Shown here: positions 26,465-36,100 of the stretch, piece by piece | Numbering within the stretch: position 1 is the stretch's first letter | Layout of the letters: each line of letters opens with the position of its first letter | NCBI RefSeq assembly: GCF_003185895.1 | Contig: NZ_QHLY01000012.1 | Coordinates: 1,639,844-1,703,843, forward strand | Length of the DNA stretch: 64,000 nt | DNA from: Cryobacterium arcticum | GTDB lineage: Bacteria; Actinomycetota; Actinomycetes; Actinomycetales; Microbacteriaceae | Direction of reading: 5' to 3' | The notes under the pieces: generated by a model | Told to the model about the DNA's origin: nothing | What the model saw: the letters and a program-made list of their open reading frames with translations, nothing else | The model's database searches: none | Translations under genes and position numbers: made by a program

Positions 26465-26839
26465 ATGAACATCGCCATCTGGATCATCACCGCCCTGATC
26501 GCCGTCGCCTTCATCGGCGCCGGGCTGATGAAGGTTGCCCAGCCGCGCACAAAGCTCGCCGCCAACGGCATGGCCTGGACCAACGACTACTCGGATGCCG
26601 GCGTCAAGCTCGTCGGACTGGCTGAGCTGCTCGGTGGCCTGGGCTTGATCCTGCCCGCGGTCACCGGCATCGCGCCGATCCTCGTGCCCATCGCCGCGGC
26701 CGCCCTCACCGTGATCATGGTCGGCGCCGTCGTCTGGCACGTGCGCGCGAACGACACCAAGGGTGCACTGCCCAGCGCGGTCCTCGGCATCCTCGCCCTG
26801 CTCGTGGCCATCACCCGCTTCGGCCCCTGGGCGTTCTAA
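26465..26839 (+). CDS. DoxX-family membrane protein
   Basis: 124 residues with four membrane segments, starting MNIAIWIITALIAVAFIGAGLMK, typical of DoxX/DoxD. Mycobacterial DoxX acts with SodA and SseA in a membrane oxidoreductase complex against thiol oxidative stress. Whether this member does so is not shown. It is divergent from a MarR regulator that probably represses it. A 61-bp palindrome follows 14 bp after the stop and could terminate transcription. Confidence 0.88.
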   Translation: MNIAIWIITALIAVAFIGAGLMKVAQPRTKLAANGMAWTNDYSDAGVKLVGLAELLGGLGLILPAVTGIAPILVPIAAAALTVIMVGAVVWHVRANDTKGALPSAVLGILALLVAITRFGPWAF

Positions 26840-26853
26840 CCCCGCGCGCATCC

Positions 26854-26914
26854 CGCGACCTGTGAGAAAAGCCCCAGAATCGTCAAGATTCTGGGGCTTT
26901 TCTCACAGCTCGCG
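26854..26914. repeat. 61-bp palindrome, family B copy 2 (opposite orientation)
   Basis: The left arm CGCGACCTGTGA matches the right arm of copy 1, so this copy is reversed. The inner stem GAAAAGCCCCAGAATC / GATTCTGGGGCTTTTC is perfect. It lies between the convergent doxX and amino-acid ABC ATPase genes. Confidence 0.92.
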
Positions 26915-26928
26915 GAAGGAGGAGCGGG

Positions 26929-27723
26929 CTAGAGCACCTTGGAGAGGAACGCCTGGGTGCGGGCGTGCCGGGGGTTCGCGAGAACCTCTGACGGAAGCCC
27001 GGACTCCACCACAACGCCGGCATCCATGAAGACTAGGGAGTCGGCGACCTCGCGGGCAAAGCCCATCTCGTGGGTGACCACGATCATGGTCATGCCCTCC
27101 TTGGCCAGGCCCTTCATGACATCGAGCACCTCGCCGACGAGCTCGGGGTCGAGCGCGCTGGTCGGCTCATCGAACAGCATCAGCTTGGGCTCCATCGCCA
27201 GAGCCCGGGCGATCGCCACCCGCTGCTGCTGGCCGCCGGAGAGGTGCGCCGGGTAGTAGTCGGCCCGGTCGGCGAGCCCCACCCGGGCGAGCAGGTCGCG
27301 AGCAGTTGACTCGACCTTCGCCTTGGGCAGTCCCTTGACCCGCAGCGGCGCCTCCATCACGTTCTGCAGAGCCGTCATGTGCGGGAACAGGTTGAACCGC
27401 TGGAACACCATGCCGATGTCCCGGCGCTGCTTCGCGGCTTCCTTGGGCGCCATCTCGTAGAGCTTGCCGTTGGCCTCGCGGTAGCCGATCAGTTCACCGT
27501 CCACGCTGAGCCGGCCGGCCGAGAGCACCTCGAGGTGGTTGATGCAGCGGAGGAAGGTGGACTTGCCGGAGCCGGAGGGCCCGACGAGGCACATCACCTC
27601 GCCGCGCTTCACCTCGAGGGTGATGCCCTTGAGCACCTCGTGCGCGCCGAAACTCTTGGTGACCTGCTCGGCCAGCACCATCGGGGGTTCGACGGATGCG
27701 CCTGTCGCCAGGGTGCCGCTCAT
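26929..27723 (-). CDS. polar amino-acid ABC transporter ATP-binding protein
   Basis: 264 residues of the GlnQ/HisP class. Walker [10 protein letters not shown]-loop [11 protein letters not shown], signature LSGGQQQR, Walker [13 protein letters not shown] and the H-loop THEMGFA are all intact. It energises the importer made by the permease immediately upstream (4-bp ATGA overlap) and two binding proteins. The operon reads right to left: binding protein 2, binding protein 1, permease, ATPase. Confidence 0.94.
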   Translation of the reverse strand: MSGTLATGASVEPPMVLAEQVTKSFGAHEVLKGITLEVKRGEVMCLVGPSGSGKSTFLRCINHLEVLSAGRLSVDGELIGYREANGKLYEMAPKEAAKQRRDIGMVFQRFNLFPHMTALQNVMEAPLRVKGLPKAKVESTARDLLARVGLADRADYYPAHLSGGQQQRVAIARALAMEPKLMLFDEPTSALDPELVGEVLDVMKGLAKEGMTMIVVTHEMGFAREVADSLVFMDAGVVVESGLPSEVLANPRHARTQAFLSKVL

Positions 27724-28742
27724 CGTGTTCCTCCGGTGCCGGGCTTGTCTGGGGTCGGGGGCAGCACAACGGTCGGCTGCCCCGCGCCCACGATGGGCAC
27801 GGCTCCGGTGAGGCCTGCGCCACCGCCGGCATCCGACTTGTTGGCCTGCCGGTCGCCCACACCGCGGGAGAAGCGCTTCTCGAGGAAGTACTGGCCCACC
27901 ATGAGGATCGACGTGAAGAAGAGGTACCAGATCGACGCCACGATCAGCAGCGGGATCGGGTTGAAGGTCTCTGCCGAGATATCCCGGGACCGGGTGAACA
28001 GCTCGAGGCTGAACGGCACCGCCGTGACCAGCGACGTGGTTTTCAGCATCGAGATCACCTCGTTGCCGGTCGGCGGGATGATCACCCGCATCGACTGCGG
28101 CAGGATGACCCGGGTCATGGTCTGCGACCAGCTCATGCCGAGCGCGATCGAGGCCTCTTCCTGGCCCTTGTCAACCGAGAGCAGGCCGGCGCGCACGATC
28201 TCGGCCATGTACGCGGCCTCGTTCAGCGCCAGGCCGATCACGGCCAGGGTGAAGGTGTTCAGGGCGGCGGTGGTGCTGAATGACAACCACGGGGTCATGA
28301 ACGGCAGGCCGATGTCGATACTCGTGTAAATCAGCGAGATCAGGCCCCAGATGGTCAGCTGCACATACACCGGGGTGCCGCGGAAGATCCAGAGGTAGAA
28401 CCAGGCCACGCTCTTGACCACAGGGTTGGGTGAGAGCCGCATCACGGCCAGGATCACGCCGAGGATGATCGCGATCACCATCGAGAACACGGTCAGTTCG
28501 ATCGTGACCAGCGCGGCCATCGAGATACGCCGGTCGAAGAGGTACTTGCCCACCGACGGCCAGTCAAAGGCCGGGCGGAACGCCGCGTCGATGACGAAGA
28601 ACACGAAGATCGCCACGAGCACGACGGCGAAGACCATCCGCCACGGGTGTCGGAGCCGAATGGCCTTGATCGGCGCCGATGCATCCGGTTCGCCCAGCGG
28701 CGGCGTGACCGCCGCTGGGCCGTTCACGTTCGTGGTGCTCAC
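27720..28742 (-). CDS. polar amino-acid ABC transporter permease
   Basis: 340 residues. A hydrophilic N-terminus, then five to six membrane segments with the His/Glu/Gln-type permease signature, including [20 protein letters not shown], the EAA loop facing the ATPase. A disordered Gly/Pro-rich tail of about 50 residues follows. Only one permease gene is present, so the membrane part would be a homodimer. It starts 3 bp after the stop of binding protein 1. Confidence 0.93.
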   Translation of the reverse strand: MSTTNVNGPAAVTPPLGEPDASAPIKAIRLRHPWRMVFAVVLVAIFVFFVIDAAFRPAFDWPSVGKYLFDRRISMAALVTIELTVFSMVIAIILGVILAVMRLSPNPVVKSVAWFYLWIFRGTPVYVQLTIWGLISLIYTSIDIGLPFMTPWLSFSTTAALNTFTLAVIGLALNEAAYMAEIVRAGLLSVDKGQEEASIALGMSWSQTMTRVILPQSMRVIIPPTGNEVISMLKTTSLVTAVPFSLELFTRSRDISAETFNPIPLLIVASIWYLFFTSILMVGQYFLEKRFSRGVGDRQANKSDAGGGAGLTGAVPIVGAGQPTVVLPPTPDKPGTGGTR

Positions 28743-28745
28743 GGG

Positions 28746-29642
28746 TTAACCGTTCGCGGCTGCGTTGATCGTGATTTCGTCGATGCCGCCGTCGGCGACA
28801 CCCCACTCGTCGAGGATCGCCTGGTAGCTGCCGTCATCCACCATGGACTGCAGGGCAGCCTGCACGGCCTTGGTGAGTTCGGAACCCTTGGCGACGACGA
28901 TGCCGTAGGGCGCCACGTCGAAGGTCTCGCCGGCCAGCTGCAGCTTGTCGTCGGTCTGGTCGATGGCGTACAGGGTCACCGGGGAGTCGGCGCTGAGCGC
29001 GTCGGCCTGGCCGAGCACCACCGCGTTGGTCGCGGCATCCTGGGTGTCGAACTTGAGCTTCTCGATGGCGGGCTTGCCGGCGGCGACGCAGGCGTCGCTC
29101 TTGGCGGGCACCTCGTCGGTGTCCTCGTAGGTAGTGGCCTGAACGGCCACCTTGAGGCCGCAGGCGTTGTCGGGGTCGACGTCCTTGCCCTTCGCCGATG
29201 CCCACTGGATGCCGGCGGTGTAGTAGTTGACGAAGTCGACCTGCTCTTCGCGCTCGACGGTGTCGGTGAACGAGGACTCGCCGATGTCGGCCTTGCCTCC
29301 GTTGACGCTCGGAATGATGTTGTCGAACTTGGCCACCTGGAACTCGGGTTCGAGTCCGAGCTTGGCGGCGATGCCGCTGGCGATCTCGATGCCCCAGCCG
29401 ATCGGCTCGCCGGCTTCGTTCTTGAACTCGTTCGGCGCGTAGGTGGGGTCGGTACCGATCACCAGGGTGCCGGTGTCGGCGACCTCGGCCGGCACGAGGG
29501 CCGTTGCGGCGTCGTCCTGCTCCACCGCGGAGGTGTTGCCGGCATCGGTGCTGCTGGTAGCGGGCGTCGAGTTGTCGACGCAGCCGGTGAGCATCAGCGC
29601 GGCGGCGGCGGCGAGGGCGGGAACTACGTATCTAGCGCGCAT
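28746..29642 (-). CDS. amino-acid ABC substrate-binding lipoprotein, copy 1
   Basis: 298 residues from ATG 29642, which has GAAGAAGG upstream; the longer frame lacks a signal peptide. The signal MRARYVVPALAAAAALMLTGC ends in a lipobox. The family-3 solute-binding fold shows FDNIIPSVNGGKADIG and the VDFVNYY motif. It has two conserved Cys (DNACGL and KSDAC) that may form a disulfide. It would sit on the outer face of the membrane and feed the permease. It is a near duplicate of the gene immediately upstream. Confidence 0.93.
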   Translation of the reverse strand: MRARYVVPALAAAAALMLTGCVDNSTPATSSTDAGNTSAVEQDDAATALVPAEVADTGTLVIGTDPTYAPNEFKNEAGEPIGWGIEIASGIAAKLGLEPEFQVAKFDNIIPSVNGGKADIGESSFTDTVEREEQVDFVNYYTAGIQWASAKGKDVDPDNACGLKVAVQATTYEDTDEVPAKSDACVAAGKPAIEKLKFDTQDAATNAVVLGQADALSADSPVTLYAIDQTDDKLQLAGETFDVAPYGIVVAKGSELTKAVQAALQSMVDDGSYQAILDEWGVADGGIDEITINAAANG

Positions 29643-29836
29643 GGCACGACCTTCTTCATTAGTGCGTCGAGTTTTGGACCGACTGAATGGCAGTGGACGG
29701 TACGACTGCAGTGAGCCTAATACACCCCTGCGCTGGAGGAACGGCCTGGCGATATCGGTTCGGGAACAGCCCAACCGACGCCCGCCAAGGTTAGCGTGTT
29801 CCTCAGGCGGCCTACTCCTGCGGTCGTATCGCCGCC

Positions 29837-30733
29837 CTAGCCGTTCGCGGCTGCGTTGATCGTGATCTCGTCGACGCCACCGTCCGTGACCCCCCAGGCG
29901 TCGAGGATGGCCGCGTAGCTGCCGTCATCCACCATCGACTGCAGGGCGGCCTGCACGGCGGCGGTGAGTTCGGAACCCTGGGCCACGACCATGCCGTACG
30001 GGGCCTCGTCGAAGGTCTCGCCGGCCGGCTGCAACTTGTCGACGGTCTGGGCGATCGCGTACAGGGTGACCGGGGAGTCGGCGCTGAGCGCGTCGGCCTG
30101 GCCGAGCACAACCGCGTTGGCCACGTCGGCCTGGGTGTCGAACTTCAGCTTCTCGATCGCGGGCTTGCCGGCGGCAAAGCAGGCGTCGCTCTTGGCGGGC
30201 ACCTCATCGGTGTCCTCATAGGTGGCGGTCTGCACGGCCACCTTGAGGCCGCAGGCATTGTCGGGGTCGACGTCCGTGCCCACTGCCGACGCCCACTGGA
30301 TGCCGGCGTTGTAGTAGTTGACGAAGTCGACCTGCTGCTCGCGCTCCACGGTGTCGGTGAAGGAGGACGCCCCGATGTCGGCCTTGCCGCCGGCCACGCT
30401 CGGGATGATGTTGTCGAACTTCGCGACCTGGAACGTCGGAGTCAGGCCGAGCTTGGCGGCGATGCCGGTGGCAAGCTCGATGTCCCAGCCGATCGGGTCG
30501 CCGGCTTCGTTCTTGAACTCGTTCGGCGCGTAGGTCGGTTCGGTTCCGATGATCAGGGCGCCACGATCGGCAACCTCGGCCGGCACCAGGGCTGCTGCCG
30601 CGTCATCCTTCGCGATCGCGGGAGCCGTACTGACGGCGGACCCGGATGTCGCGGGCGTCGAGTTGTCGACGCATCCGGTGAGCATGAGCGCCGACACGGC
30701 AGCGAGGGCGGGGAGTACGTATTTAGCGCGCAT
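29837..30733 (-). CDS. amino-acid ABC substrate-binding lipoprotein, copy 2 (tandem duplicate)
   Basis: Also 298 residues, from ATG 30733, with the same lipobox LTGC and the same Cys pair. It aligns with copy 1 from end to end without gaps in the mature domain except in the linker after the lipid-anchored Cys, at more than four-fifths identity by eye. Differences cluster in the linker and at scattered surface positions. A similar upstream block containing CACCCCTGCGCTGG precedes both genes, at 29726 and 30821, so the duplication included the promoter region. The two could bind different amino acids or be expressed differently. Confidence 0.92.
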   Translation of the reverse strand: MRAKYVLPALAAVSALMLTGCVDNSTPATSGSAVSTAPAIAKDDAAAALVPAEVADRGALIIGTEPTYAPNEFKNEAGDPIGWDIELATGIAAKLGLTPTFQVAKFDNIIPSVAGGKADIGASSFTDTVEREQQVDFVNYYNAGIQWASAVGTDVDPDNACGLKVAVQTATYEDTDEVPAKSDACFAAGKPAIEKLKFDTQADVANAVVLGQADALSADSPVTLYAIAQTVDKLQPAGETFDEAPYGMVVAQGSELTAAVQAALQSMVDDGSYAAILDAWGVTDGGVDEITINAAANG

Positions 30734-30984
30734 GGCACAACCTTTTCGTGGGTCTCGAGACCACAAGGGATCGAGTCGACTGAGCGGTCCGTTGACGGTA
30801 CGAGTGGAGCGAGCCTGAACACCCCTGCGCTGGGGTGCGGCTCGTACGAGATCGGCTGAAGGGTCAGTCGAAGCGGACGCAGCAGCTCAAGGTTACCGCG
30901 CTCAAGCAGGCACACTCGGCCACAGGGGGCGCACCGACCGGCCCGCCACCTCCGGACTCGCACGGATGCTGGCACCATGGTGGG

Positions 30985-31851
30985 ATGACTGAGACCGTGC
31001 TGCGATACGCCGCCTTCACCGATCCTGACCGCGCCGATGCTGCCGCCGGGGGCAACCCGGCCGGCATCGTGCTGCACGCGAGCGGGCTGGGCGACGCGGC
31101 GATGCAGGCCATCGCGGCGGAGGTCGGCTACGCCGAAACCGCGTTCGTCACCGAGCCGGCGGTCGACGGCGACCCGCGGCACAGCCGGTTGCGCTTCTTC
31201 TCCCCAGTCGCCGAGGTGCCGTTCTGCGGCCACGCCACCGTCGCCACCGCCGTGGCCCTCGCCGGTCGGGACGGCACCGGCACGGTCACCTTCGAGACCA
31301 ACGTGGGCGCCATCACGATCACCACCCGGGCGACGGATGCAGGCACGACGGCGTCCTTCACCAGCGTCGACCCGCGGGCGGCCATTCTCGACCCCGGAGT
31401 GCTCGGCACGCTGCTGGGTCTGCTCGGCGTCACCGCGGAGGCCCTGCACCCGGACTACCCGCCCCGGCTGGCCTACGCGGGTAACTGGCATCCGGTGATC
31501 GTGTTCGCCGACCAGGCCGGGTTCGACGCTTTCACGTTCGACCCGGCAGCGATGCGCGCCCTGATGGATGCGCAGGGCTGGGCCGGCACCGTGACCACCC
31601 TGGTGCCGACTGGCGCCGCCGAGTTCGAGGCGCGCAACCTGTTCCCCGTCGGCACCATCACCGAGGACCCGGCAACGGGCTCGGCCGCGGCCTCGGTGGG
31701 CGGGTACCTGCGGGAGCTCGGGTTGGTGGCGCCGCCCGCGCGGGTCGTCATCCGCCAGGGCCGGCACGTCGGCCGGCCGAGCCTGTTGCTCGTGGACGTG
31801 CCGGCCGTGGGCGGCATCGTGGTGAGCGGCACCGCCGTGGACATCGCCTAG
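30985..31851 (+). CDS. PhzF-family isomerase/epimerase-like protein
   Basis: 288 residues from ATG 30985; the open frame to 30835 has no support. The hallmarks are NPAGIVL at 24-30, the catalytic Glu51 in VGYAETAF, and GHATV at 82-86. DPATGSAAASVGGYL in the second half of the pseudo-symmetric diaminopimelate-epimerase fold is also present. PhzF itself isomerises dihydro-hydroxyanthranilate in phenazine synthesis. No other phenazine genes are here, so this is a family assignment only; its substrate is unknown. Confidence 0.9.
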   Translation: MTETVLRYAAFTDPDRADAAAGGNPAGIVLHASGLGDAAMQAIAAEVGYAETAFVTEPAVDGDPRHSRLRFFSPVAEVPFCGHATVATAVALAGRDGTGTVTFETNVGAITITTRATDAGTTASFTSVDPRAAILDPGVLGTLLGLLGVTAEALHPDYPPRLAYAGNWHPVIVFADQAGFDAFTFDPAAMRALMDAQGWAGTVTTLVPTGAAEFEARNLFPVGTITEDPATGSAAASVGGYLRELGLVAPPARVVIRQGRHVGRPSLLLVDVPAVGGIVVSGTAVDIA

Positions 31852-31993
31852 CCAGGCGCGCCCTTGTGTGTCCGTTCCTGGTCCGCTGCACCCCGGTTGG
31901 CCCAGCGCGCCCGCTATGACCGGCGCGACGAGCCACCCGGGGGGGGCGCCGACGTGAAGGACTCGCGCGCCGGGGCCAGCCAGGCGCACCGGG

Positions 31994-32878
31994 TCAGGCG
32001 GGCGCGCCCGGCTCGTCGCCGGTGGCGACCGGCCGGTCGGGCTGGTTGGACCAGGCCGACCAGGAGCCGGGGTAGAGCGCCGGGGTGAACCCGGCCAGGG
32101 TGAGGGCTACCGCTTCATGCGCGGCCGTCACGCCCGAGCCGCAGTAGACGCCCACGTCGAAGCCGGGCGGACCGGCATCCGCACCGGTCGACACACCGCG
32201 GGCGTGCACGCCGAGAGCCTCGAACCGGGCGCGCAGCTCGGCCGCCGGCCGGAACCGCCCGTCGGCGTCGAGGTTCGCGCCGGTGGGAGCGTTGATCGCG
32301 CCGGGGATGTGGCCCGCCCGCGGGTCGATCGGTTCGGTGTCGCCGCTGTAGCGTTCGGCGGCGCGGGCGTCGAGCAGCACGCCGGACTGCGCCAGCGCGG
32401 CGGCGGCATCCGCGTCGAGGGTCGGCAGGGTGCCGGGGGTGAGCGTGATCGAGCCCTGTGTCACGGGCTCCTCCCCCGCCACCACGGGCAGGCCCTCTGC
32501 ACGCCAGGCGGCCAGGCCGCCGTCGAGCAGGCGCACGTCGGCCACCCCGGCGTGCCGCAGCAGCCACCAGGCCCGGGCGGCCGACATGTTGCCGAGGTCG
32601 TCGTAGACCACCACGGTGTCGCCGTCGTTCAGTCCCCAACCGCGGGCGGCGGCCTGCAGGTTTGCCACAGCGGGCAGCGGATGCCGGCCGTCCGCGGCGT
32701 CGCCGTGCCCGGCCAGCTCGGTGTCCAGGTCCACGTACACGGCGCCGGGCAGGTGCCCGCCGCGGTACTCGGCGCGGCCGGGAGGGCCGCCGAGCTTCCA
32801 GCGCACGTCGAGGATGCGGGGACCGGGGCCGACGACGAGCAGCGCGGCCAGATCGGCCGCCGAGATCAGAGTGTGCAC
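31994..32878 (-). CDS. sulfurtransferase with two rhodanese domains
   Basis: 294 residues. The inactive N-terminal rhodanese domain is ILDVRWKLGG...GAVYVDLD, and the active C-terminal domain has Cys246 in YCGSGVTA. This CGSGVTA loop is the 3-mercaptopyruvate-sulfurtransferase type rather than the CRKGVT of thiosulfate sulfurtransferase. It would transfer sulfur to cyanide or thiols in the cytoplasm. The gene is monocistronic and divergent from the MFS gene. Confidence 0.92.
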   Translation of the reverse strand: MHTLISAADLAALLVVGPGPRILDVRWKLGGPPGRAEYRGGHLPGAVYVDLDTELAGHGDAADGRHPLPAVANLQAAARGWGLNDGDTVVVYDDLGNMSAARAWWLLRHAGVADVRLLDGGLAAWRAEGLPVVAGEEPVTQGSITLTPGTLPTLDADAAAALAQSGVLLDARAAERYSGDTEPIDPRAGHIPGAINAPTGANLDADGRFRPAAELRARFEALGVHARGVSTGADAGPPGFDVGVYCGSGVTAAHEAVALTLAGFTPALYPGSWSAWSNQPDRPVATGDEPGAPA

Positions 32879-32952
32879 CCGTCCACGTTAGCCGCAGCCC
32901 AGCTCCCTCCCGTTTTTCGCCGCGATGCCCAGCGGCCGTAGACTGGACGGTT

Positions 32953-34161
32953 GTGAGCAGCTACTGGACCCTATTGAAGACCCCGGGCGTTGCCCGCCTC
33001 ATCGGAGCCCAGCTCACCGCCCGATTCCCGTTCGGGATGCTCTCCCTGGCGTTCCTCATCCACATCGAGGGCATCTTCGATTCGTACGGCGCCGCCGGCC
33101 TCGTGCTCGGCGCGATGAGCATCGGCCAGGCCATCGCCGGCCCCCTCACCTCCCGCCTGATGGGCCGCCTCGGCATGCGCCCGGTGATCATCGCCACCAT
33201 GGCCATCTGCACCACCTCAATCGTGGTCATGGCCCTCGTACCCCTGCCGATCGTGGGCCTGATGGTCGTCGGCTTCGTCGCCGGGCTGTCGATGCCGCCC
33301 ATCCAGCCGGCCGTGCGCACCATCTACCCCAAGGTCGTCAACTCCCGCCAGCTGGCGCCGCTGTTCTCGCTGGATGCGTCGGCACAGGAGATCATCTGGG
33401 TGCTCGGCCCGGTCATCGCCACGTTCGTCGCCATCCAGGTGAGCACCACCGCGGGCATCCTGCTCGCCGCGTTCTTCCTCGTCGCCGGTGGAATCTGGTT
33501 CGTGGCGCTGCCCGAGGTGGGCCGGGTGCGCATCCCCCGCAGCCGCCGCAAGCTCGGCGTGGTGCTCAAGAAGCCCGAAGTGCTGCTCAGCACCGTGGTG
33601 GGTTTCATGCTCGTCGCCGCCTGCTCCGCCGTGGAGGCCGGCGTCGTGGCCGTGTTCGGCCACGGCAGCGCCAACGCCGGCTGGGTGCTGGGCATCTTCG
33701 CGGTCGGCTCGCTCATCGGCGGTCTGGCCCTTGGGCACCTGCCGATCGGACCGTGGGCGCTGGCGTCGCGGATGCTCATCGTCACGATCGGCCTGGCCGT
33801 CGCCGCCATCTGGCTCAACTTCTGGTGGCTCTCCGGTGCCCTGCTGCTGGCCGGTATCGGCATCGCCCCGTCGTTCGCCGTTCTGTTCGGCATCGTGTCG
33901 GCGAGCGTGAAGTTCAGCGACACCGCCGAGGCCTACGGCTGGATCGGCACCGGCCAGCTCATCGGCGCCGCGCTAGGCTCCTCGCTGGCCGGCTTCGCCA
34001 TCGACCACTCCGGCGCCGCCTCGGCGATCTACGTGGCCGCGGGCTTCGCAGCGCTGGGCACGATCATCCCCGCGCTCGGCCGACGCTGGCACCCCGACCT
34101 GCGCGGGCGCGACGTGAGCCCCATCCCCGACACCGAGCCGATCAGCATCCAGGTCTCCTAG
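32953..34161 (+). CDS. MFS transporter
   Basis: 402 residues from GTG 32953 (VSSYWTLLKTPGVARLI). The long frame upstream is antisense to the sulfurtransferase. A TAGACT -10 element at 32939-32944 places the expected transcript start on the GTG, so it is probably leaderless. There are about twelve membrane segments, with the loop 2-3 MFS motif as GPLTSRLMGRLGMRP. It is distantly like sugar or drug efflux carriers. The substrate is not predictable. The stop is 27 bp before palindrome B3. Confidence 0.87.
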   Translation: MSSYWTLLKTPGVARLIGAQLTARFPFGMLSLAFLIHIEGIFDSYGAAGLVLGAMSIGQAIAGPLTSRLMGRLGMRPVIIATMAICTTSIVVMALVPLPIVGLMVVGFVAGLSMPPIQPAVRTIYPKVVNSRQLAPLFSLDASAQEIIWVLGPVIATFVAIQVSTTAGILLAAFFLVAGGIWFVALPEVGRVRIPRSRRKLGVVLKKPEVLLSTVVGFMLVAACSAVEAGVVAVFGHGSANAGWVLGIFAVGSLIGGLALGHLPIGPWALASRMLIVTIGLAVAAIWLNFWWLSGALLLAGIGIAPSFAVLFGIVSASVKFSDTAEAYGWIGTGQLIGAALGSSLAGFAIDHSGAASAIYVAAGFAALGTIIPALGRRWHPDLRGRDVSPIPDTEPISIQVS

Positions 34162-34188
34162 CCCCTCCGTTTCCCCTCCCCTCCCTCT

Positions 34189-34249
34189 CGCGAGCCGTGA
34201 CCTAAGCACCTAAAGTTCCGCATTTATGGGGCTTTCCTCACAGCTCGCG
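34189..34249. repeat. 61-bp palindrome, family B copy 3
   Basis: Arms CGCGAGCCGTGA / TCACAGCTCGCG; inner stem AAGCACCTAAA against TTTATGGGGCTT, weaker in the middle than copies 2 and 5. It is downstream of the MFS gene and upstream of a nuclease-like gene. Confidence 0.9.
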
Positions 34250-34302
34250 AACGGCTGTGGAGAGATCCCGCGGGGGTCGTGCGCGTTTGGCATCCTCTCT
34301 GC

Positions 34303-35211
34303 ATGCCACGACACACACCACTTCCTCCCGAGCTCCTGGGCGAACCCTTTCCCGTGACCCTGGCACGTAGTCTCGGCCTCACCCGCCGACGCCTGCAGGG
34401 CCGTGACCTGTCCGCGCCCTTCCGAGAAGTGCGCGTTGCCGGGCCCGCACCCACCAGCGTGCTCGCCCTCAGCCGCAGCTACGCCGAGCGGATGCCGCCC
34501 ACCCACGTGATCAGCCACCACACGGCGGCCCTCATTCTCGGGCTGCCCCTCCCCGCGTGGGTCGCAGCCGACACCCGCATCCACGTCACCGTGCCCGCCG
34601 GCACCCGCCCGCCGCAGATGACCGGGGTGGTCGGACACGAATTGCGTACCGAGTTGCTGAACGTGGAGTACGTCGACGGCATCCCGGTCACCTCACCGCT
34701 ACAGACCTGGACCGACCTCGCCATGGTGCTTCCCCGCACCGCACTGGTCGCCGTCGCCGACGTCCTCCTCGGCGGGGAGCACCCCGCCTTCACCCCCGAG
34801 GACCTGCACCGGGCCATCCTGGCCCGCACGGGTCGGCGCGGAGTGAAACGGCTTCGCGCAGCCGCCGCCCTAGCCCGAACTCGGGTGGAGTCGCCCAAGG
34901 AGACCGAGACCCGGCTGCTGCTGGTCGATGCCGGGCTGCCCGAACCGATGACGAACTATGTGATCACCGACGCCGAGGGCAACTTCATCGCCCGGGTCGA
35001 CCTCGCCTGGCCGCGCCTGCGCGCCTGCGTCGAGTACGAGGGCGACGGCCACCGCACCGACCGTGCGCAGTTCCGCAAGGACATCACCCGGCGCGAGCGA
35101 CTCGAAGACCACGGCTGGCGGGTCATCCGCATCACCGACGACGATCTGCGCGCCGACGGACATGAGTTCCTCCGACGCGTGCGCAGCGTGCTGCACTCCC
35201 GCGAGCCGTGA
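34303..35211 (+). CDS. AbiEi-like HTH plus DUF559/Vsr-fold endonuclease
   Basis: 302 residues from ATG 34303 (MPRHTPLPPELL). The N-terminal 170 residues resemble the AbiEi antitoxin-like domain common in actinobacterial proteins of this type. The C-terminal 110 residues form a Vsr/DUF559 restriction-endonuclease-like core: Asp in FIARVDLAWP, Glu in ACVEYEGDGHR, and RKDITRRERLEDHGWRVIR closing the fold. The acidic catalytic residues look intact. No toxin or modification gene is adjacent. A function in DNA repair or defence is guesswork. Its 3' end lies just before palindrome B4. Confidence 0.82.
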   Translation: MPRHTPLPPELLGEPFPVTLARSLGLTRRRLQGRDLSAPFREVRVAGPAPTSVLALSRSYAERMPPTHVISHHTAALILGLPLPAWVAADTRIHVTVPAGTRPPQMTGVVGHELRTELLNVEYVDGIPVTSPLQTWTDLAMVLPRTALVAVADVLLGGEHPAFTPEDLHRAILARTGRRGVKRLRAAAALARTRVESPKETETRLLLVDAGLPEPMTNYVITDAEGNFIARVDLAWPRLRACVEYEGDGHRTDRAQFRKDITRRERLEDHGWRVIRITDDDLRADGHEFLRRVRSVLHSREP

Positions 35212-35260
35212 CCTAAGCACCAGGAAGTCGAGATTTTCGGTGCTCAGGTCACAGCTCGCG
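35200..35260. repeat. 61-bp palindrome, family B copy 4
   Basis: Arms CGCGAGCCGTGA / TCACAGCTCGCG; inner CCTAAGCACC against GGTGCTCAGG, with a poorly paired centre. It begins inside the last codons of the nuclease-like gene and ends 9 bp before the next possible start codon. Confidence 0.9.
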
Positions 35261-35277
35261 ACTTTAACATGGGGAGC

Positions 35278-36096
35278 ATGGAACACCAGGTACAGCTGAA
35301 TGACGGCCACACCATCCCGCAGCTCGGGCTGGGTGTGTACAAGGTTCCCGAGGCGATCGCCGCGAGCACCGTGCAGATCGCGCTCGAGGCGGGTTACCGG
35401 CACGTCGACACGGCGGCCCTGTATGCGAACGAGCGCGGGGTGGGCGAGGGCCTGGCCCGGGTGGGGTTGCCGCGCGACGAGGTCTTTGTCACCACGAAGG
35501 TATGGAACGCCCAGCACGGCTACGACGAGACGCTGCGCGCGTTCGACGACAGCCTGGCCAAGCTCGGCCTCGACGAGGTGGACCTGTACCTCATCCACTG
35601 GCCGGCGCCCCGGCAGGACCGCTACGTGGACACCTACCGTGCCCTCGAAACGCTCAAGGCCGACGGCCGGGCGCGCTCGATCGGCGTCTCCAACTTTCAC
35701 CCGCACCATCTCGACCGGCTGCTCGCCGAGACCGAGATCGTGCCGGCTGTCAACCAGATCGAGCTGCAGCCGTGGTTGCAGCAGGTCGAGGAGCGCGCCT
35801 ACAACGCCGCGCACGGGATCGTCACCGAGGCCTGGTCGCCGCTGGCCCGGGGCCGCGCGATCGGCAACCCGGTGCTGGGCGCCATCGGCGCCCGCTATGG
35901 CAAGTCAGCCGCGCAGGTCGTCATCCGATGGCACCTCGAGCTGGGCAATGTGGTGATTCCCAAGTCGGTCACGCCGGAGCGCATCCGGCAGAACCTCGAG
36001 GTCTTCGACTTCACCCTGGATGCCGCCGACCACGAGGCCATCCGGGCTCTCGACGCGGGCGAACGCACCGGTAAAGACCCCGACGACCTCGGCTAA
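35278..36096 (+). CDS. aldo/keto reductase (second AKR5-like paralogue)
   Basis: 272 residues from ATG 35278; ATG 35269 three codons upstream is also possible. The tetrad is intact: Asp44, Tyr49, Lys74, His107. IGVSNF and VVIRWHLELGNVVIPKS are the same cofactor motifs as in the reductase at 18026, to which it is clearly related. Substrate unknown. The short space between palindrome B4 and the ATG leaves little room for a normal promoter, so expression may come from read-through or a promoter in the repeat. Confidence 0.9.
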   Translation: MEHQVQLNDGHTIPQLGLGVYKVPEAIAASTVQIALEAGYRHVDTAALYANERGVGEGLARVGLPRDEVFVTTKVWNAQHGYDETLRAFDDSLAKLGLDEVDLYLIHWPAPRQDRYVDTYRALETLKADGRARSIGVSNFHPHHLDRLLAETEIVPAVNQIELQPWLQQVEERAYNAAHGIVTEAWSPLARGRAIGNPVLGAIGARYGKSAAQVVIRWHLELGNVVIPKSVTPERIRQNLEVFDFTLDAADHEAIRALDAGERTGKDPDDLG

Positions 36097-36100
36097 GCCC

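Noticed and set aside
30985..31851. A phenazine biosynthesis locus
   Set aside because: Only a PhzF-family protein is present. This superfamily has many non-phenazine members and no other phz gene is in the window.
31852..31993. A seven-G run as a phase-variable tract
   Set aside because: It lies in a non-coding gap behind the stop of the PhzF gene and not in any promoter I can identify.
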